The notes below the pieces were generated by a model. That model had not been told where the DNA came from. It made no database searches and worked only from the letters and a program-made list of their open reading frames with translations. Below, one piece after another: positions 1-12,250 of a DNA stretch of 53,231 nt. The position numbers and the translations under genes are program-made. Every line of letters starts with the position of its first letter. Within the stretch, counting starts at the first letter, position 1. Where the stretch lies: the NCBI GenBank assembly GCA_003339415.1, contig PDHQ01000241.1, positions 1 through 53,231 on the forward strand, given 5' to 3'. The stretch comes from Ophiocordyceps camponoti-saundersi (nom. inval.) (lineage: Eukaryota > Ascomycota > Sordariomycetes > Hypocreales > Ophiocordycipitaceae).

Positions 1-127
<127 letters not shown>

Positions 128-2216
128 GGCTATAAAAGGAAGAAAAGAAGTAATAAAAAGTTTAACAGATAGGCGTTATAAAAGCTATAAAAAAGTAAAG
201 CGGGTTAGCGGAAAAATTTTTACCTAACCTTACTATATATAATATAATAAATCCCGCGCTTATAAGAGAGGGAAGGGACCTTATATTAAGGTCTAGCCTT
301 TATATTATATTCGGGTTATTAACTTAAATATTAAACTTATAAATTAGCCTCGCGATTAAATAATAAGGCTGCTACTATTTAGCTTAGAGGCTTATAGCGG
401 AAAGATTAAATAAAACGGAATAGGAAGGATAGTTAAATAGGAAAGCAAAGAGGCTTTAGAGGAAAGAGCAGTATATATAGCTATTTAGCACGCTAAAGTG
501 CGGCTTTCTTAGAAGCTCTCTATATATAATTATTATTATATATAGCTTAGTAAATAAGTATCCCTTTAACTAGTCTCTTAACAGTTTCTAAGAAACTTAA
601 AAAGCTTATCGATAAGACGGAGCTTTATATTAATATAAATTAATAATATATTAAACTAAGTATATTATTATATATTATAAAGAGAAGCTTAGTTAAATAT
701 AGACTTATAAGGGTTATTAATTTATAAGACCTTAAAAATAAAATATTTATAATAGAACTTTAAGTAGCTTACGCTAGGGATTATAATATCTTAGTACTTC
801 TAAGTATTAGTAGAAATAGCTTATAATAATATAAAAAGCTAGTATTTATAACTATTAATAATAAATAAGTTTATTTTATAATAAACGATTTTATATATAG
901 TAAAAGCTATATAGCTAAGTTACTAAGTATATTTATTTATATTAGATATATTAAGAAGTACCTTTTTACTATTATATAATTTATATTAGAATATATAATA
1001 AATTATTTTTAGGATATTATTCTTAACTACTTAATTTTCGAATTATAAGAATTATAGTATGTTATTAGCCTCTTAGCTATTAATAAAAACCTTAGTATAA
1101 CGGAAGCTTTATTTTTATATAATTAGATATATATTTTATATAAAAAAGATATTTCTAATACCTTATCTTTAAGCCCTTATACCTCTATAAATCTTAACTA
1201 TAAACTTACTTTATAGGTAAAGTTATTAGCTAATAATAAGTAAAAAATAAAAAGGTACTTTATATAAGTATATTACTTTTTATAATTATTAAAAGTAGCG
1301 GTAAAGCTAGCACCTAACTATAGCTTTAAATATTATAATATAAGGGTAATTATCTATTTAATAGCGATACTTATCTTTTACCTTATATTATATCTCTTAG
1401 ATATAATAGCGCGTCTATTAAGGATAATAAACTTTATAATAAGGGCTGCGAGGTTTATACCTATACCTTATAATACCTCTATTAACGAGTAATAATAGCA
1501 CTAATAGGTAATATTAATAAGTAGTAGTAATATTAATAGCCTTTACTAATAAGTAGGAAATAGGTAGCTTCGCTACGAGGTTTATTATCCCTATACCTTA
1601 TAATGCGTAAGCACTAATAACCTCTACTAATAAGTAGGAAAGATAGCTTTTACTAATAGCCTCTACTAATAGCCTCTATTAATAGTCTTTACTAATAGTA
1701 GGAATAGCTTCGCCGCGAGGTTTATTATCCTTATACCTTTTAACGCGCGAGCGCTAATAGCCTCTACTAATAAGTAGCGCTAATAGCCTCTACTAATAAG
1801 TAGCACTAATAGCCTCTACTAATAACTTAATAAGTAAGAATAGCTTCGCTATAAGGTTTATTCGTTATCCTTATACCTTATAGCGCGTAAGTATTAATAG
1901 CCTCTACTAATAAGTAATAATTAAGTTTTTAAGAATATATTATTATATTTAGAAAACTTTATAAGTAAGGAGTATTTATATATATTTTTTTTTACTAAAT
2001 ATAGTAATATATTATATATCTAAGTTTATTAATATTAAAAACGCGTTATTTTTTATTATTATAAAGCTTTATTAATATATTATATCTATATTATAAATAT
2101 ATTATAAAAATCTTTTATATATATATTATATAAATATTATAATTAATACGCTTTTATATTTATATTTTAAATTATAGCTAGCGCTTAATATTAATATTAT
2201 ATAATTCTTTATAAGC
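128..2216. other. RIP-degraded AT-rich DNA, no intact gene
   Basis: CpA and TpG are nearly absent, while TpA and CpG remain. Stop codons fill all frames. I could not identify a coding remnant in 128-1440. The only recognisable structure is the tandem repeat at 1445-1920. It is probably an old repeated element mutated beyond recognition. Confidence 0.7.
1445..1920. repeat. Degenerate minisatellite, about 140-bp higher-order unit
   Basis: A block beginning near AGCTTCGC, then CGAGGTTTATTATCC and CTTATACCTTATA, recurs at about 1446, 1566, 1706 and 1843. Shorter sub-repeats (TAATAGCCTCTACTAATAAG) fill the spaces between, for example at about 1755, 1781 and 1809. Copies differ mostly by C/T and G/A changes, consistent with RIP after amplification. 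Read as codons, the array could be a repetitive protein segment, but no ORF survives. Confidence 0.75.
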
Positions 2217-2221
2217 TTTAT

Positions 2222-3072
2222 TATAATAATCTAGGATATAAATACTAGTTAAAAGTACTATTCTTATTATATAAGCAGTATTTATTATATAAATAGCTTA
2301 ATAATATAATTTATATAATAAAGTAAAAATACTAGTATCTAGTATTTAAATTATAGCTAAACCTCGGAAGGTTAAACCTTAGATAAAAAGATAAGATAAT
2401 AAAGATAAGAATAACGAATAAAATTCTTAGGATAAGAAGAACGGTTAGAGACGGTTAAAAACGGAAAAAAATATTAGCTATTATAAATAAAAAATTATCT
2501 ATTATAATTTATTATTAGCTTAGAAGCTAATAAAATATAATAGAATAGAATAAAGCTATTCTATTCGCTAAAGGATATAGTAGATTTAAAATTAAAGGTT
2601 AATTTTAAAGTAGGAATTCGATTTTAAAGTAAAAGAATATAATAAAAGTAAATAGAATAAGATAAAGCTATGCTATTCGCTAGTATATTTATAATATAAA
2701 GCTTCTACGGTATTCTATAGCTTTCTAGCTAGCTTATATAATTAGATAGTTTCTTAGAGAAGGAAAACTATAAAAGGAAGGCTTCCTTCCCTCGAAGGGT
2801 CTTTCCTTTCTTTCTTCTCTAAGCTTTTAATCTAAATAATTTATACCTTAAAAGCCTACTCTCTATAACCTTCCCCTACCTTATAAGATATTCCTATTTA
2901 GGAAATTTTTACTTATTTATATTTTATAAATTTCCTATTCCGGCTACCTACTACCCGGTTAAAGTAAGTAAAGCCCCTTACCTTCTTATTACCCCTTTTC
3001 TCTCTTTATTTTTAGAAGCTTAGATTAAGGGCTACAGGTAAGATTAGGTAATTACGGGTATAATCCGTAATA
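2222..3072 (+). repeat. 5' LTR of the gypsy chromovirus
   Basis: It aligns base for base with 9498-10348 (851 bp each) and partly with the reverse copy at 53054-53231. The left end reads TATAATAAT, probably a RIPed TG start. The right end reads CCGTAATA, a RIPed CCGTAACA. A TATAAAA box at 2769-2775 is a plausible promoter for the element's transcript. Differences from the 3' LTR are mainly C/T and G/A. Confidence 0.93.
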
Positions 3073-3284
3073 TGTTAAAAGCTTCTTTACTACTATAACT
3101 GCCCTATAAGTATAAAGAATAAGAAGAGAGTATGCTAAAAAATTCCTTTTCTAGAAAAATAGAGAAAAATAGAAAAATAGAAAAATAATACTTTTTTAAT
3201 CGTATATATCTCCACGAAAATAAAAGGTAAAAATCTACTTTTTTCTTTTCTAAGTAGGAAATAAGTAGCGCTACCTAATAGTAT

Positions 3285-5250
3285 ATAATATATCTAATAT
3301 AACCTCCCCTATACCCCCCTATATTATTACTAATCCTAGACCTATTATAGATATTAGTAAGGTCCCGAGACTTAAATATTATAGCGGAAAAGATAACGAT
3401 TTATAAGTATTTTTAACTAATATTAGAGCTTATTTTAGGCTCTATTCTTCCGCTTTTTATAATAAACCTATAAAGGTAGTTTATACTTCTACTTACTTAG
3501 AAGGTATAGCTTTAGACTAGTTCGAACTTATACTAAGGAACTATTTAAGATTTATAGATAGCTAAGAAGAAGAAACGGAGCTTATTTTTACTAGCTTCGA
3601 TTAATTCGAAAAAAAACTACGGGAAGTTTTCGGCTAGTAAGATAAAGTAAGAACTATAGAGTATAAATTACGAACTTTACGGTAAAAAGAGGCTACTTCT
3701 AGCTACGCTGCTAAATTCCGATAAATAACTAGTAAGTTAAACTAAGAAGACGAAGCCCTTATAGCTATTTTTTACGAAGGACTAAAAGATAAAGTTAAAG
3801 ACGAACTATATAAGTAAGACCGGCCTAAAGAGCTATCTACTTATATAGCTTCTACTATTAAAATCGACGATCGACTTTTCGAAAGAAAATAGTAAAAATA
3901 AGGAAGTAAAAATACCCCTTCTTATATTAATAAAAGTAATAAAAAATATAAGAAAAATTACGCTAATCGAGGAGACCTTATAGATCTAAATATAGTATCC
4001 TCGAAGCTTATTATTTACTTCTTTTATAAAAAGGAAGGCTATATTATAAAAAACTATTTTAAAAAGTAAGGTAAAGGAAAAGGAATAGGAAAAGCCTCTT
4101 CTACGAATAGTAAGATAATTAATATTATTTCTTCCTACCTAGCTACTAATTATAACACGCTAGGCCTAAATAGGAAGGAACGGAATACTATTCGTAATAT
4201 AAAATTTAAACTACTAACAAAAGAGGATAATATAAACTAAGAGGCTTACGAATTCTAAGAAAAACTAAAACAATAATATAACCCGGAACTTATAGCCGAT
4301 ATACTATTCTTAAATAGCTAGAATACGGTTAAGAATATAAAGAAGCCTCTAGAGCTTATAAGCCTTTTAGAAGCTAGTACGGAATTTAATTTTAAAGGAG
4401 AGTTTTACCTATCGGGTAAAAATAACCCTTTTAAAACTTATAAGTAGGTTACGGAAGAATAGTTTAAAGTATAAGAAAAAGGAATCGAACCGATTCCTTA
4501 TTATTCTAACCTACCTACTTAATATAGCCTTTCGGAAAGCTCTATTTCGACCCTTAGTCTTAACGACTATATTAATAACCCTAACGGAATAAGGGAAAAT
4601 TACGAACCTATCCTAAAAAGAGAGGATAGCCTTATTCCGGAAGATAAAATAAAGAAAGAAAAAGAAGAATTACCCCTTCTTATAGTAGAATATCTTTATA
4701 CTATCGAAACTAATAGTAAAGAAGAAGACGAAAAAATATAGTATTTTATTAAGATAAAGGAATTAATTCTAAAAAAATATAAAAACTAGAAAAATAATAG
4801 CTGCCTTCCTTATAACGAATTATTCTAGCACCTAAGGTACCTAGAAGAATTCTTCGATAAGTATAAGCAAGCGCACTATAATTTTAGCTAGTAATTTTGC
4901 TACGATAAGGACTGCGATTTTTACCTACGGGAAAAATAGAATATTAATTATTACCCGTCCTTACCGACCTTTTATAAGGAAGCTAGCTTTATCGACGAAA
5001 GATTCTTTATTAAAGAAATAGAATTCTTTCTTAATAAGGAAACTAATTATAGGATTTTTAAAGAAAATAAAGGAAATAAGTATAATTTTTAACCCCGAAT
5101 TCTTAGTATCGAATTAGATACGATTTAGGCTATAATTACCTTTATAAGAGAATTATTAACGAAAGGGCCTATAGGAAACGGATCTCCTACCGAGGAAAAT
5201 AGTCCCGGAAGGTAGGATTTTCTAATATAACCTAAGGAATTTAAGGAAAA
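3285..5250 (+). pseudogene. RIPed gag of the gypsy chromovirus
   Basis: The frame running from 3362 shows a fungal gypsy Gag core: a block like FLTNIRAYFRLY, followed by an LDWFEPIL-type block whose Trp codon is now TAG. Gag would form the virus-like particle shell that holds the element RNA. The start codon is not identifiable, because ATG and ATA are interchangeable under RIP. The 3' boundary is approximate. Pol follows in a different frame (position 3362 is frame 2, the protease at 5479 is frame 1), consistent with frameshifted or separate expression. Confidence 0.8.
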
Positions 5251-5329
5251 CCTTAAGGGAAAAGAGAAAGCCTTTATTTAAGAAGGGTAAATAAAGGTAT
5301 AACTAATAAGAATAAGGATTTTAGTAAGG

Positions 5330-8300
5330 ATTTAGGAATAAAAAGGCGTTATTATTTTAACTATCTTAAATTATAAAATATTAATATTATTACTATTAAA
5401 ACCGATAGTACTAAAATCCCTATTTTTAGACTAACCTTTACTTTAAGATATAAAGGAAAAGAAATAACTGCCTTTATAGATAGCGGAGCCGCTAGTAATT
5501 ATATTTTACCTATAGCTATAAAACGTTTAAACTTAAGCTATATAAAAAAGAAAACGCCTAGTATAGTAAAAAACGCCGAAAGATTTAATTTTTAGTTTAA
5601 TAAGGGATTAATTTTATACGAAACTAATTACTTCGAATTTAAAATAGGACCTTATACCTTTACCGATACCTTTAATATTTTTAAAATAGTAGAATATAAT
5701 ATAATATTAGGTTATCCTTTTCTTTATAAATATAATCCGTAAATTAACTAGAAAACCGGCTAAGTTAAATTTATAAACGATTATTTAATATCTAGTACTT
5801 CTAATAGTAATACTAATAAAGATAATCGAATAGATTCTAAAAGGAAAAATAAACCGAGAAGGTATAATTATAATAACGGTAAAAAGCCTAATTATAAGAT
5901 TTCTAGAAATACTAATAGAAGTAAGTTAAGCGTAAAAAATAAGTAATTTAGATTTATAAAAAATAATTACTATAAGAATAGACGATCGAATATAAATAAT
6001 TATAATAAAAGTCGACCTTATTATAATTATATAAATAGAAAAGAAAATACTAGGTTTAATAACGCCCTAGGAAATCTTTATAAAGGATTTAGCTTAAGAA
6101 ATTTTAAAAAGGCGAGAAGCCTAAATAACGAGAATAGTTTAATTAAAGAAATTAAAGAAAGGAAAAACTTCTTTAATAATAATTAGAAATTTATTATAAG
6201 AAATAAATATAATTATTATAAGTAAGAACCTTATAATAAAGCTAAAAGTAATAAAATTTATAGTAAAACGCCTTATACTATTACTACGATAGCTGCTATT
6301 TCTAGCGTAGATTTTAAGGAAGAAATAGCTTCTTATTCTAAAAAAAAATTAGAACGCTATAAATTAATACTTAAAGAAATTCTAGAAGAATTCTTAGATA
6401 TATTTAAAGAACCCCCGGATAATACTCTACCTAAAAGAAGCTTATAAGATTATAAAATTAAATTAAAGCCTAATTTAGAACCTCGGTTTATATAAATTTA
6501 TAATAGTAACGAAAAATAACTATAAGTATTAAAGGAATATCTAGAAGAATAAATTGAAAAGGGATATATAAGACCTTCTAAAAGCCCTTATAAAGCTCCC
6601 GTTACTTTTGCTAATAAATCGGGTAAAGAAAAAGATAAGTTAAAACCCGTAATCGACTATCGAAAATTAAATAATAATACTATTAAAGATAGAACGCCGA
6701 TACCTTTTATTATAGAACTAAAAGATAGATTAAGCTAGAAATAGTATTTTACTAAGTTAGATTTAAAATTAGCTTATTACTAAATACGAATAGCGGAAAA
6801 AGACGAATATAAAATAGCTTTCGGAACTAAATATAGAAGCTATAAGTATTTAGTATTACCCCTAGGACTATATAATAGCCCTGCTACCTTTTAAAAACGT
6901 ATAAATTATATTTTAAGAGATTATTTAGATATATTTACTATAGCTTATTTAGATAATATTATTATATTTTTAGATACCTTAGAAGAATATAAAATTTATT
7001 TAAAAAAGGTATTAGAAGCCTTACGGAAAGCCGAATTATATATAAATCCTAAGAAATACGAATTCTTTTCTAAAGAAGTTAAATTTCTAGGCATTATTAT
7101 AACCCCTTATAATATTAAAATAAACCCTAGTAAATTAGAACCTTTAAAAGACTAGCTTATACCTAAATTAATTAAAAATATATAGTAATTTATAAGTTAC
7201 TATAATTATTATAGAAGGTTTATTAAAAACTTTTCTAATATAATTATTCTTATATTAATAGTAATAAAATTAGCTAAAAAAGAACCTTTTAAGTGGACCG
7301 AAGAAGCTAATATAGCTTTTAATTCCCTTAAAAAAAAGCTAATCTTAGCACCTATACTAATAGCTTATAATTCGAAATAGCTTTTAATTTTAGAAACTAA
7401 CGCTTCTAATTACGCTATAGGAGCCTAATTAAGCTAGGAAAATAATACTATATTATACCTTATAGCTTTCTATTCTAAAAAGCTAGTAGATTCGGAAATT
7501 AACTATTTTATCTACGATAAAGAATTTTTAGCTATTATTAAAGCGATTAAAGAATTTAAGCACTATATATTAGGAAACGAATTTAAATTAAGGATTTATA
7601 CCGACTATAAAAATATAAGCTATTTAAGTACGAGTTAAACCTTAAATAGCCGATAAATTAGGTAAGCTAAATTCCTTACCGATTATAATTACGAAATAAT
7701 ATATAAAAAAGGAAGCGAAAATAAAAAAGCCGATATTATTAGTAGAAGACCTAATTTAAATACCGGTATAGTACCTATAACGACTAATTTCCTTAAAATA
7801 AATAATAAAGGAAATTTAGAATAAAATACCTTAAACGCTATATTTAAGGTAGAAGCTGATAATTCTATATTAAAATAAATAAAAGAAGCCTATAAAGATA
7901 CTAATTTTAAGGATTATAAAGATATTAAGTAGATAGATAACTTAGCTTATTTAAAAGAGAAGTTATTTATACCTTCGAATATAGTAGAAACTATAGTTAA
8001 AGAATTCTACGAACTACCTATTTACGGCTATTAAGGAATATAAAAAACTTATAATAGAATTAAAGCTTATTATAATACGAAAAACCTTAAAAAGCTATTA
8101 TTAAAGTTATTAAAAATAATAATATTTATAATAAATCTAAAGCCTTAAGATATAAGCTTTACGGATTTTTATAACCTATAATAGTTACCGAATAACCCTA
8201 GGAAAATATAGCTATAGATTTTATAGTTAAATTACCCTTATCGGTAAACCTTATAACTAATATAGAATATAATTCTATTCTAGTTATAACTAATAGATTA

Positions 8301-9265
8301 ACTAAATACGGCTATTTTATACTTACGATAAAGGCTTTATCTGCTAAAAAATTAAGTTATTTATTCTTAAGAACGATAGTAGTAGATAGAGGCCTACCTA
8401 AAGTTATTATAAGCGATAGAGACCCTAAGTTTAATTTTAAATTCTAGACTAGCCTTATATCTAGGCTAGGAACTAAGTATAAATTAAATACTGCTTTCTA
8501 CCCGGAAACTAACGGGGCTACGGAACGCCTAAATTAGACTTTAAAATAATATCTTAGAGCTTATATTAATTACGAATAAGATAATTAGGTAATAAACCTA
8601 CCTATAGCCTAATTAGCTTATAATACCGCTAAATCGGAATCTATTAAAATAACGCCCGCTATAGCGAATTATAGATTTAATCTAAAAGCCTATAGATTAG
8701 GACTATTAGATAAAGTTAATAACGAAAAAGCTATTCTAAATACCGAATAGCTTAAATCTTTATATTCTTATATAAAATTAGAATTAGATTTTATAGCTAA
8801 AAGAATTAGTTATTATTATAATAAAAAACGCGAAAAAGAACCCTTATTTAATAAAAATAATAAGGGTTATTTATTAAAGAAAAATATAGAAACTAAATAG
8901 CTTAATTAGTCCTTAGAATTTAAAAAATTAGGACCTTTCCTTATAGAAGAAAAGCTAAGTAACCTTAATTATAAGCTTAAACTTCCTAAAGGAATATTTA
9001 TTTATCTAGTATTTTATATTTTCTTATTAGAAAAAGTACCTAAAGATACTAAATTAGAAGAAAATATCGAAATTACGGTATTAGAAGAAGAATATAAACC
9101 TAAAGCTATTATAGATAAAAAGATAAAAGAAAGTATAGTATATTATCTAATAAAATAGAAGGGATACCCTTCTAAAGAAAATACCTAGGAACCTGCTAAG
9201 CACCTAACTAAGGCACCTAAACTTAGTAAAAAATTTTATAAAAATAAAGAAAAATACCTTTAATA
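5330..9265 (+). pseudogene. RIPed pol: protease, RT, RNase H, integrase, chromodomain
   Basis: Domains are seen in order. The aspartic protease has Asp-Ser-Gly at 5479-5487. The RT has a PVIDYRKLN-type block at 6646-6672 and a YLDN active-site box at 6946-6957, normally YLDD or YVDD. The RNase H has a TNASNYAIGA-type block at about 7396. The integrase has a SDRDPKF block at 8412 and a TNGATERLN block at about 8505, giving the DDE residues. A chromodomain lies at about 9100-9190, with KGYPSKENT beside two Trp-to-stop positions. RT and RNase H read in one frame and integrase and chromodomain in another. The shift falls near 8080-8125, so there is an indel besides the RIP stops. Without editing, no protein can be made. 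Confidence 0.92.
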
Positions 9266-9497
9266 AGAAGTTTTTAAGATTAAAAACCTTAGAAAGGGGA
9301 ACGTTACGAATAATATAATAATAGGAACTCTATATAAAATTTAATTAATTATTTTTACCTTATTAAGTTTTTTCGAAATACTTTTTCTTTTCTTATAAGA
9401 ATAAAAATAACTAATTAACTAACTAACTATTATTTATACCTTATATTATTCTTCTATAGTAAAGTTTATAAAGTTATAAACTATAGAAAGGGGAATA

Positions 9498-10348
9498 TAT
9501 AATAATTTAGGATATAAATACTAGTTAAAAGTACTATTCTTATTATATACGTAGTATTTATTATATAAATAGCTTAATAATATAATTTATATAATAAATT
9601 AAAAATACTAGTATCTAGTATTTAAATTATAGCTAAACCTTAGAAAGTTAAACCTCGGATAATAAGATAAGATAATAAAAATAAGAATAATAAATAAAAT
9701 TCTTAAGATAAGAAAAATAGTTAGAGACGGTTAAAAACGGAAAGAAATATTAGCTATTATAAATAAAGAATTATCTATTATAATTTATTATTAGCCTAGA
9801 AGCTAATAAAATATAATAGAATAGAATAAAGCTATTCTATTCGCTAAGAGATATAGTAAATTTAAAATTAAAAGTTAATTTTAAAATAGGAATTCGATTT
9901 TAAAATAAAAAAATATAATAGAAGTAAATAAAATAAGATAAAGCTATACTATTCGCTAGTATATTTATAATATAAAGCTTCTACGGTATTCTATAGCTTT
10001 CTAGCTAGCTTATATAATTAGATAGTTTCTTAGAGAAGGAAAACTATAAAAGGAAAGCTTCCTTCCCTCGAAGGGTCTTTCCTTTCCTTCTTTTTTAAGC
10101 TTTTAATCTAAATAATTTGCACCTTAAAAGCCTACTCTCTATAACCTTCCCCTACCTTATAAGATATTCCTATTTAGGAAGTTCTTACTTATTTATACTT
10201 TATGAATTTCCTATTCCGGCTACTTACTACCTAGTTAAAGTAAGTAAAGCCCCTTACCTTCTTATTACCCCTTTTCTCTCTTTATCTTTAGAAGCTTAGA
10301 TTAAGGGCTACGGGTAAGATTAGGTAATTACGGGTACGATCCGTAACA
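9498..10348 (+). repeat. 3' LTR of the gypsy chromovirus
   Basis: Its length is identical to the 5' LTR (851 bp), with a TATAAAA box at 10045-10051 and intact terminus CCGTAACA. It is preceded by a purine-rich run (GAAAGGGGA, about 9486-9494) that is a plausible polypurine tract. The apparent 60-residue ORF at 10117-10299 lies wholly inside this LTR and is not a gene. Confidence 0.93.
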
Positions 10349-10353
10349 TTTAT

Positions 10354-11150
10354 CCTTTTTACGGACTTTACTAATATTAAAATATTATATAATTATTATA
10401 AGCTATATAAGCTTATTATATCTTAATCCTAATAACCGAGTAGCTAAGATAATATTACGTTATAATTAAATATACTATATACCCTTATATTTATATTAAA
10501 CTTTATATAATATAAAGTTCTAATATTAGCTATTATATATAGTATAATAATAATAAGATTATATATATAATAATAATAATTATAAAAAAATATATTATAT
10601 AAAGCTTTATAATAATATATATAATTTATATTTATAATAGCGTTATTTAATATACTAAAATATATAAGATTAAGTAAAATAATACTTTATATAATAATAT
10701 AGTATTTATACTAATAAATAATACCCTTAACTAAGCTATCTTATAATAAAAATCTTTTTATAATAAGATTATATAAGTAATTTAATTATTATATTATTAT
10801 AAAAAATATAATATCTAATTATAAATTTTTAGATATATTTTACTATAAAAAATAATAATTTTATTATATTAAATAATAAATATTATAATAATTATTCGTT
10901 TTTAATAATATATAATAATATATAATAAGCTATATTATAATATAGCTAATATATATAATAAGTATTTAATAGATAATATAGCTTTAGCAGTAAATATAAA
11001 TATTTTATTAATATTAAAAAAAGCCCGTAAAAGCGACCTAGATATAATACTATATTATATATATATATAATAACTAAGCTAATAGTATATATATATAGTA
11101 CCTCTTATAAAATTAACCTTTAACTTAATATAGTAACGGCCTAGGTTATT
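10354..11150. other. RIP-degraded AT-rich spacer
   Basis: Long TA-rich sequence with no coding or structural signal I can identify. Composition changes gradually from about 11100 and becomes normal, with CpA/TpG restored, by about 11250. That marks the left edge of the gene island. Confidence 0.7.
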
Positions 11151-11190
11151 CTTATATACCCCTTATTAATACCTCTACTTAACGCCCGAA

Positions 11191-11482
11191 GGTACTTACC
11201 TAGGTACTTACCTACTTAGGTACCTAGGTAGGTAGGAGAAAGAAAGGAATAGTGCCTTAAACGGCAGAACGATCGTGCTTAATTTAACCTAAGGATAATA
11301 ATCTATCTAGAAAAGGGGGAGGGGGTCGTGCTAATTTATACCCGCGGCCGTACTAAACGTGCCTTCCGTGGCAGGGCCTCATGCCTGCCCATTAGTAGGT
11401 AGGTAGGGAGAAGGAAAGTCAAAGCAGCAAATGGGTCGTGCTTACAATTTAACGGACTTGCCTACTACCTAGGTACCTACGA
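11191..11482. repeat. TACCTAGG-type low-complexity repeats
   Basis: Overlapping CCTAGG, GGTACC and TAGGTAGG units occur at 11191-11237, at 11395-11408 and at about 11461-11482. Similar units flank the other side of the island at 21331-21427. The runs are partly self-complementary. I see no gene in 11240-11590, which is the upstream region of the next CDS. Confidence 0.75.
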
Positions 11483-11592
11483 AGTGCCTGGCAGCAAGGT
11501 AAGGTATCCATTTACCCGCGTATTTTGGGTGCTCAATTGGAATGCCACCTGCTCCCGCTTAGAGTTCTTCACCTCTTCTCCGGTGCGGCACA

Positions 11593-12170
11593 ATGACGAG
11601 AAAGGGTCGAGCCCTGCTCCAGCCTTTTCTCCTGCGGCGTCATGGTTCCCGGCAGCAAAGCATCAGTAAGCGGTTACCTCCGGCAAAGAGGGAAACGGGC
11701 GTGAGCACAAGACCGCCAATCGAATCCGGAATCGATGCGACGCCTGTTCAGGCTTCGGCGGCGTTGAAGGCAGCTGCGGCGCGGGAGGCCACCCTTCACT
11801 CGGCTCGTATGAGTCGCTTCACCGAGGTCCAGATACGTCAGATGGAAGCAGCAGAGAAGCAGCGGCAAAAAGAAGACTACCAGCGGCGGTATAAGAAGGC
11901 GGCCCGTTGGTGGCTCAAGATCATGGTTGGCCTTCCGTTCTTCATCATATCAAGCTGGCATCTTTTTAACCGACGTGAGCTGCCCCTTTTCCAAACATAT
12001 ATACACATGCTTTCATCTCGTAAAAACTTATATGTGTCATCTCAGTCGCGCTTGGAAATCATCCTCCTGAAATGCCGTGGCCCCCGCCTCCGCCCGGTAC
12101 GCCCCCCTACAAGAACCAGGAGGAGGATAATGGCGTTGCCAGAAACAGAAGTAAAAACAACGCCGCCTAA
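11593..12170 (+). CDS. Small single-pass membrane protein, one intron, function unknown
   Basis: Model: join(11593..11974, 12046..12170), 168 residues. Seen: an Arg-rich N-terminus (residues 1-40), an Ala-rich stretch (52-66), a charged helix rich in Glu/Gln/Lys (about 75-104), one hydrophobic segment after two Trp (about 106-124, WWLKIMVGLPFFIISSW), then NRLALG and a Pro-rich tail (PPPPPG). The intron (11975-12045, 71 bp) runs GTGAGC to TCTCAG; splicing joins the NR of exon 1 to LALG. Reading through instead gives a longer ORF to 12267 with an unconvincing tail that overlaps the neighbour's 3' end. From memory, small fungal proteins with a similar TM segment followed by RLALG exist without known function. 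The N-terminus could be a mitochondrial presequence, which is inference. The ATG has A at -3, but the true start is less certain than the core. It converges on the ligase gene, with 80 bp between stop codons. Confidence 0.72.
11975..12045 (+). other. Predicted intron of the small membrane protein gene
   Basis: The donor is C|GTGAGC and the acceptor is TCTCAG|TC. The length is 71 bp and the phase is 1, and both flanking exons stay in frame. A weak branch-like AACTTAT lies at about 12025. RNA-seq junction reads would settle it. Confidence 0.7.
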
Positions 12171-12250
12171 GGCAGATATCTTTCCATTCTACGGTACGGC
12201 GAGATGGCCGCAGCAGCCAATTCCCTCTCACGGCGCCCCAGCGTCGTTCT

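Larger units (their letters stand above)
2222..10348 (+). mobile_element. Ty3/gypsy chromovirus LTR retrotransposon, complete but RIP-inactivated
   Basis: The element is 8127 bp. It has two equal 851-bp LTRs (2222-3072 and 9498-10348) and an identical 5-bp target duplication TTTAT at 2217-2221 and 10349-10353. The interior carries Gag, then a Pol with protease, reverse transcriptase, RNase H, integrase and C-terminal chromodomain, all on the + strand. Both ORFs are riddled with TAA/TAG codons at positions where the family has Gln or Trp, as RIP predicts. The chromodomain places it among chromoviruses, which in known cases target heterochromatin through histone H3K9 methylation. It cannot encode functional protein now. 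Confidence 0.95.

Noticed and set aside
10117..10299. 60-residue + ORF
   Set aside because: It lies inside the 3' LTR of the chromovirus, and the corresponding frame is not conserved in the other LTR copies.
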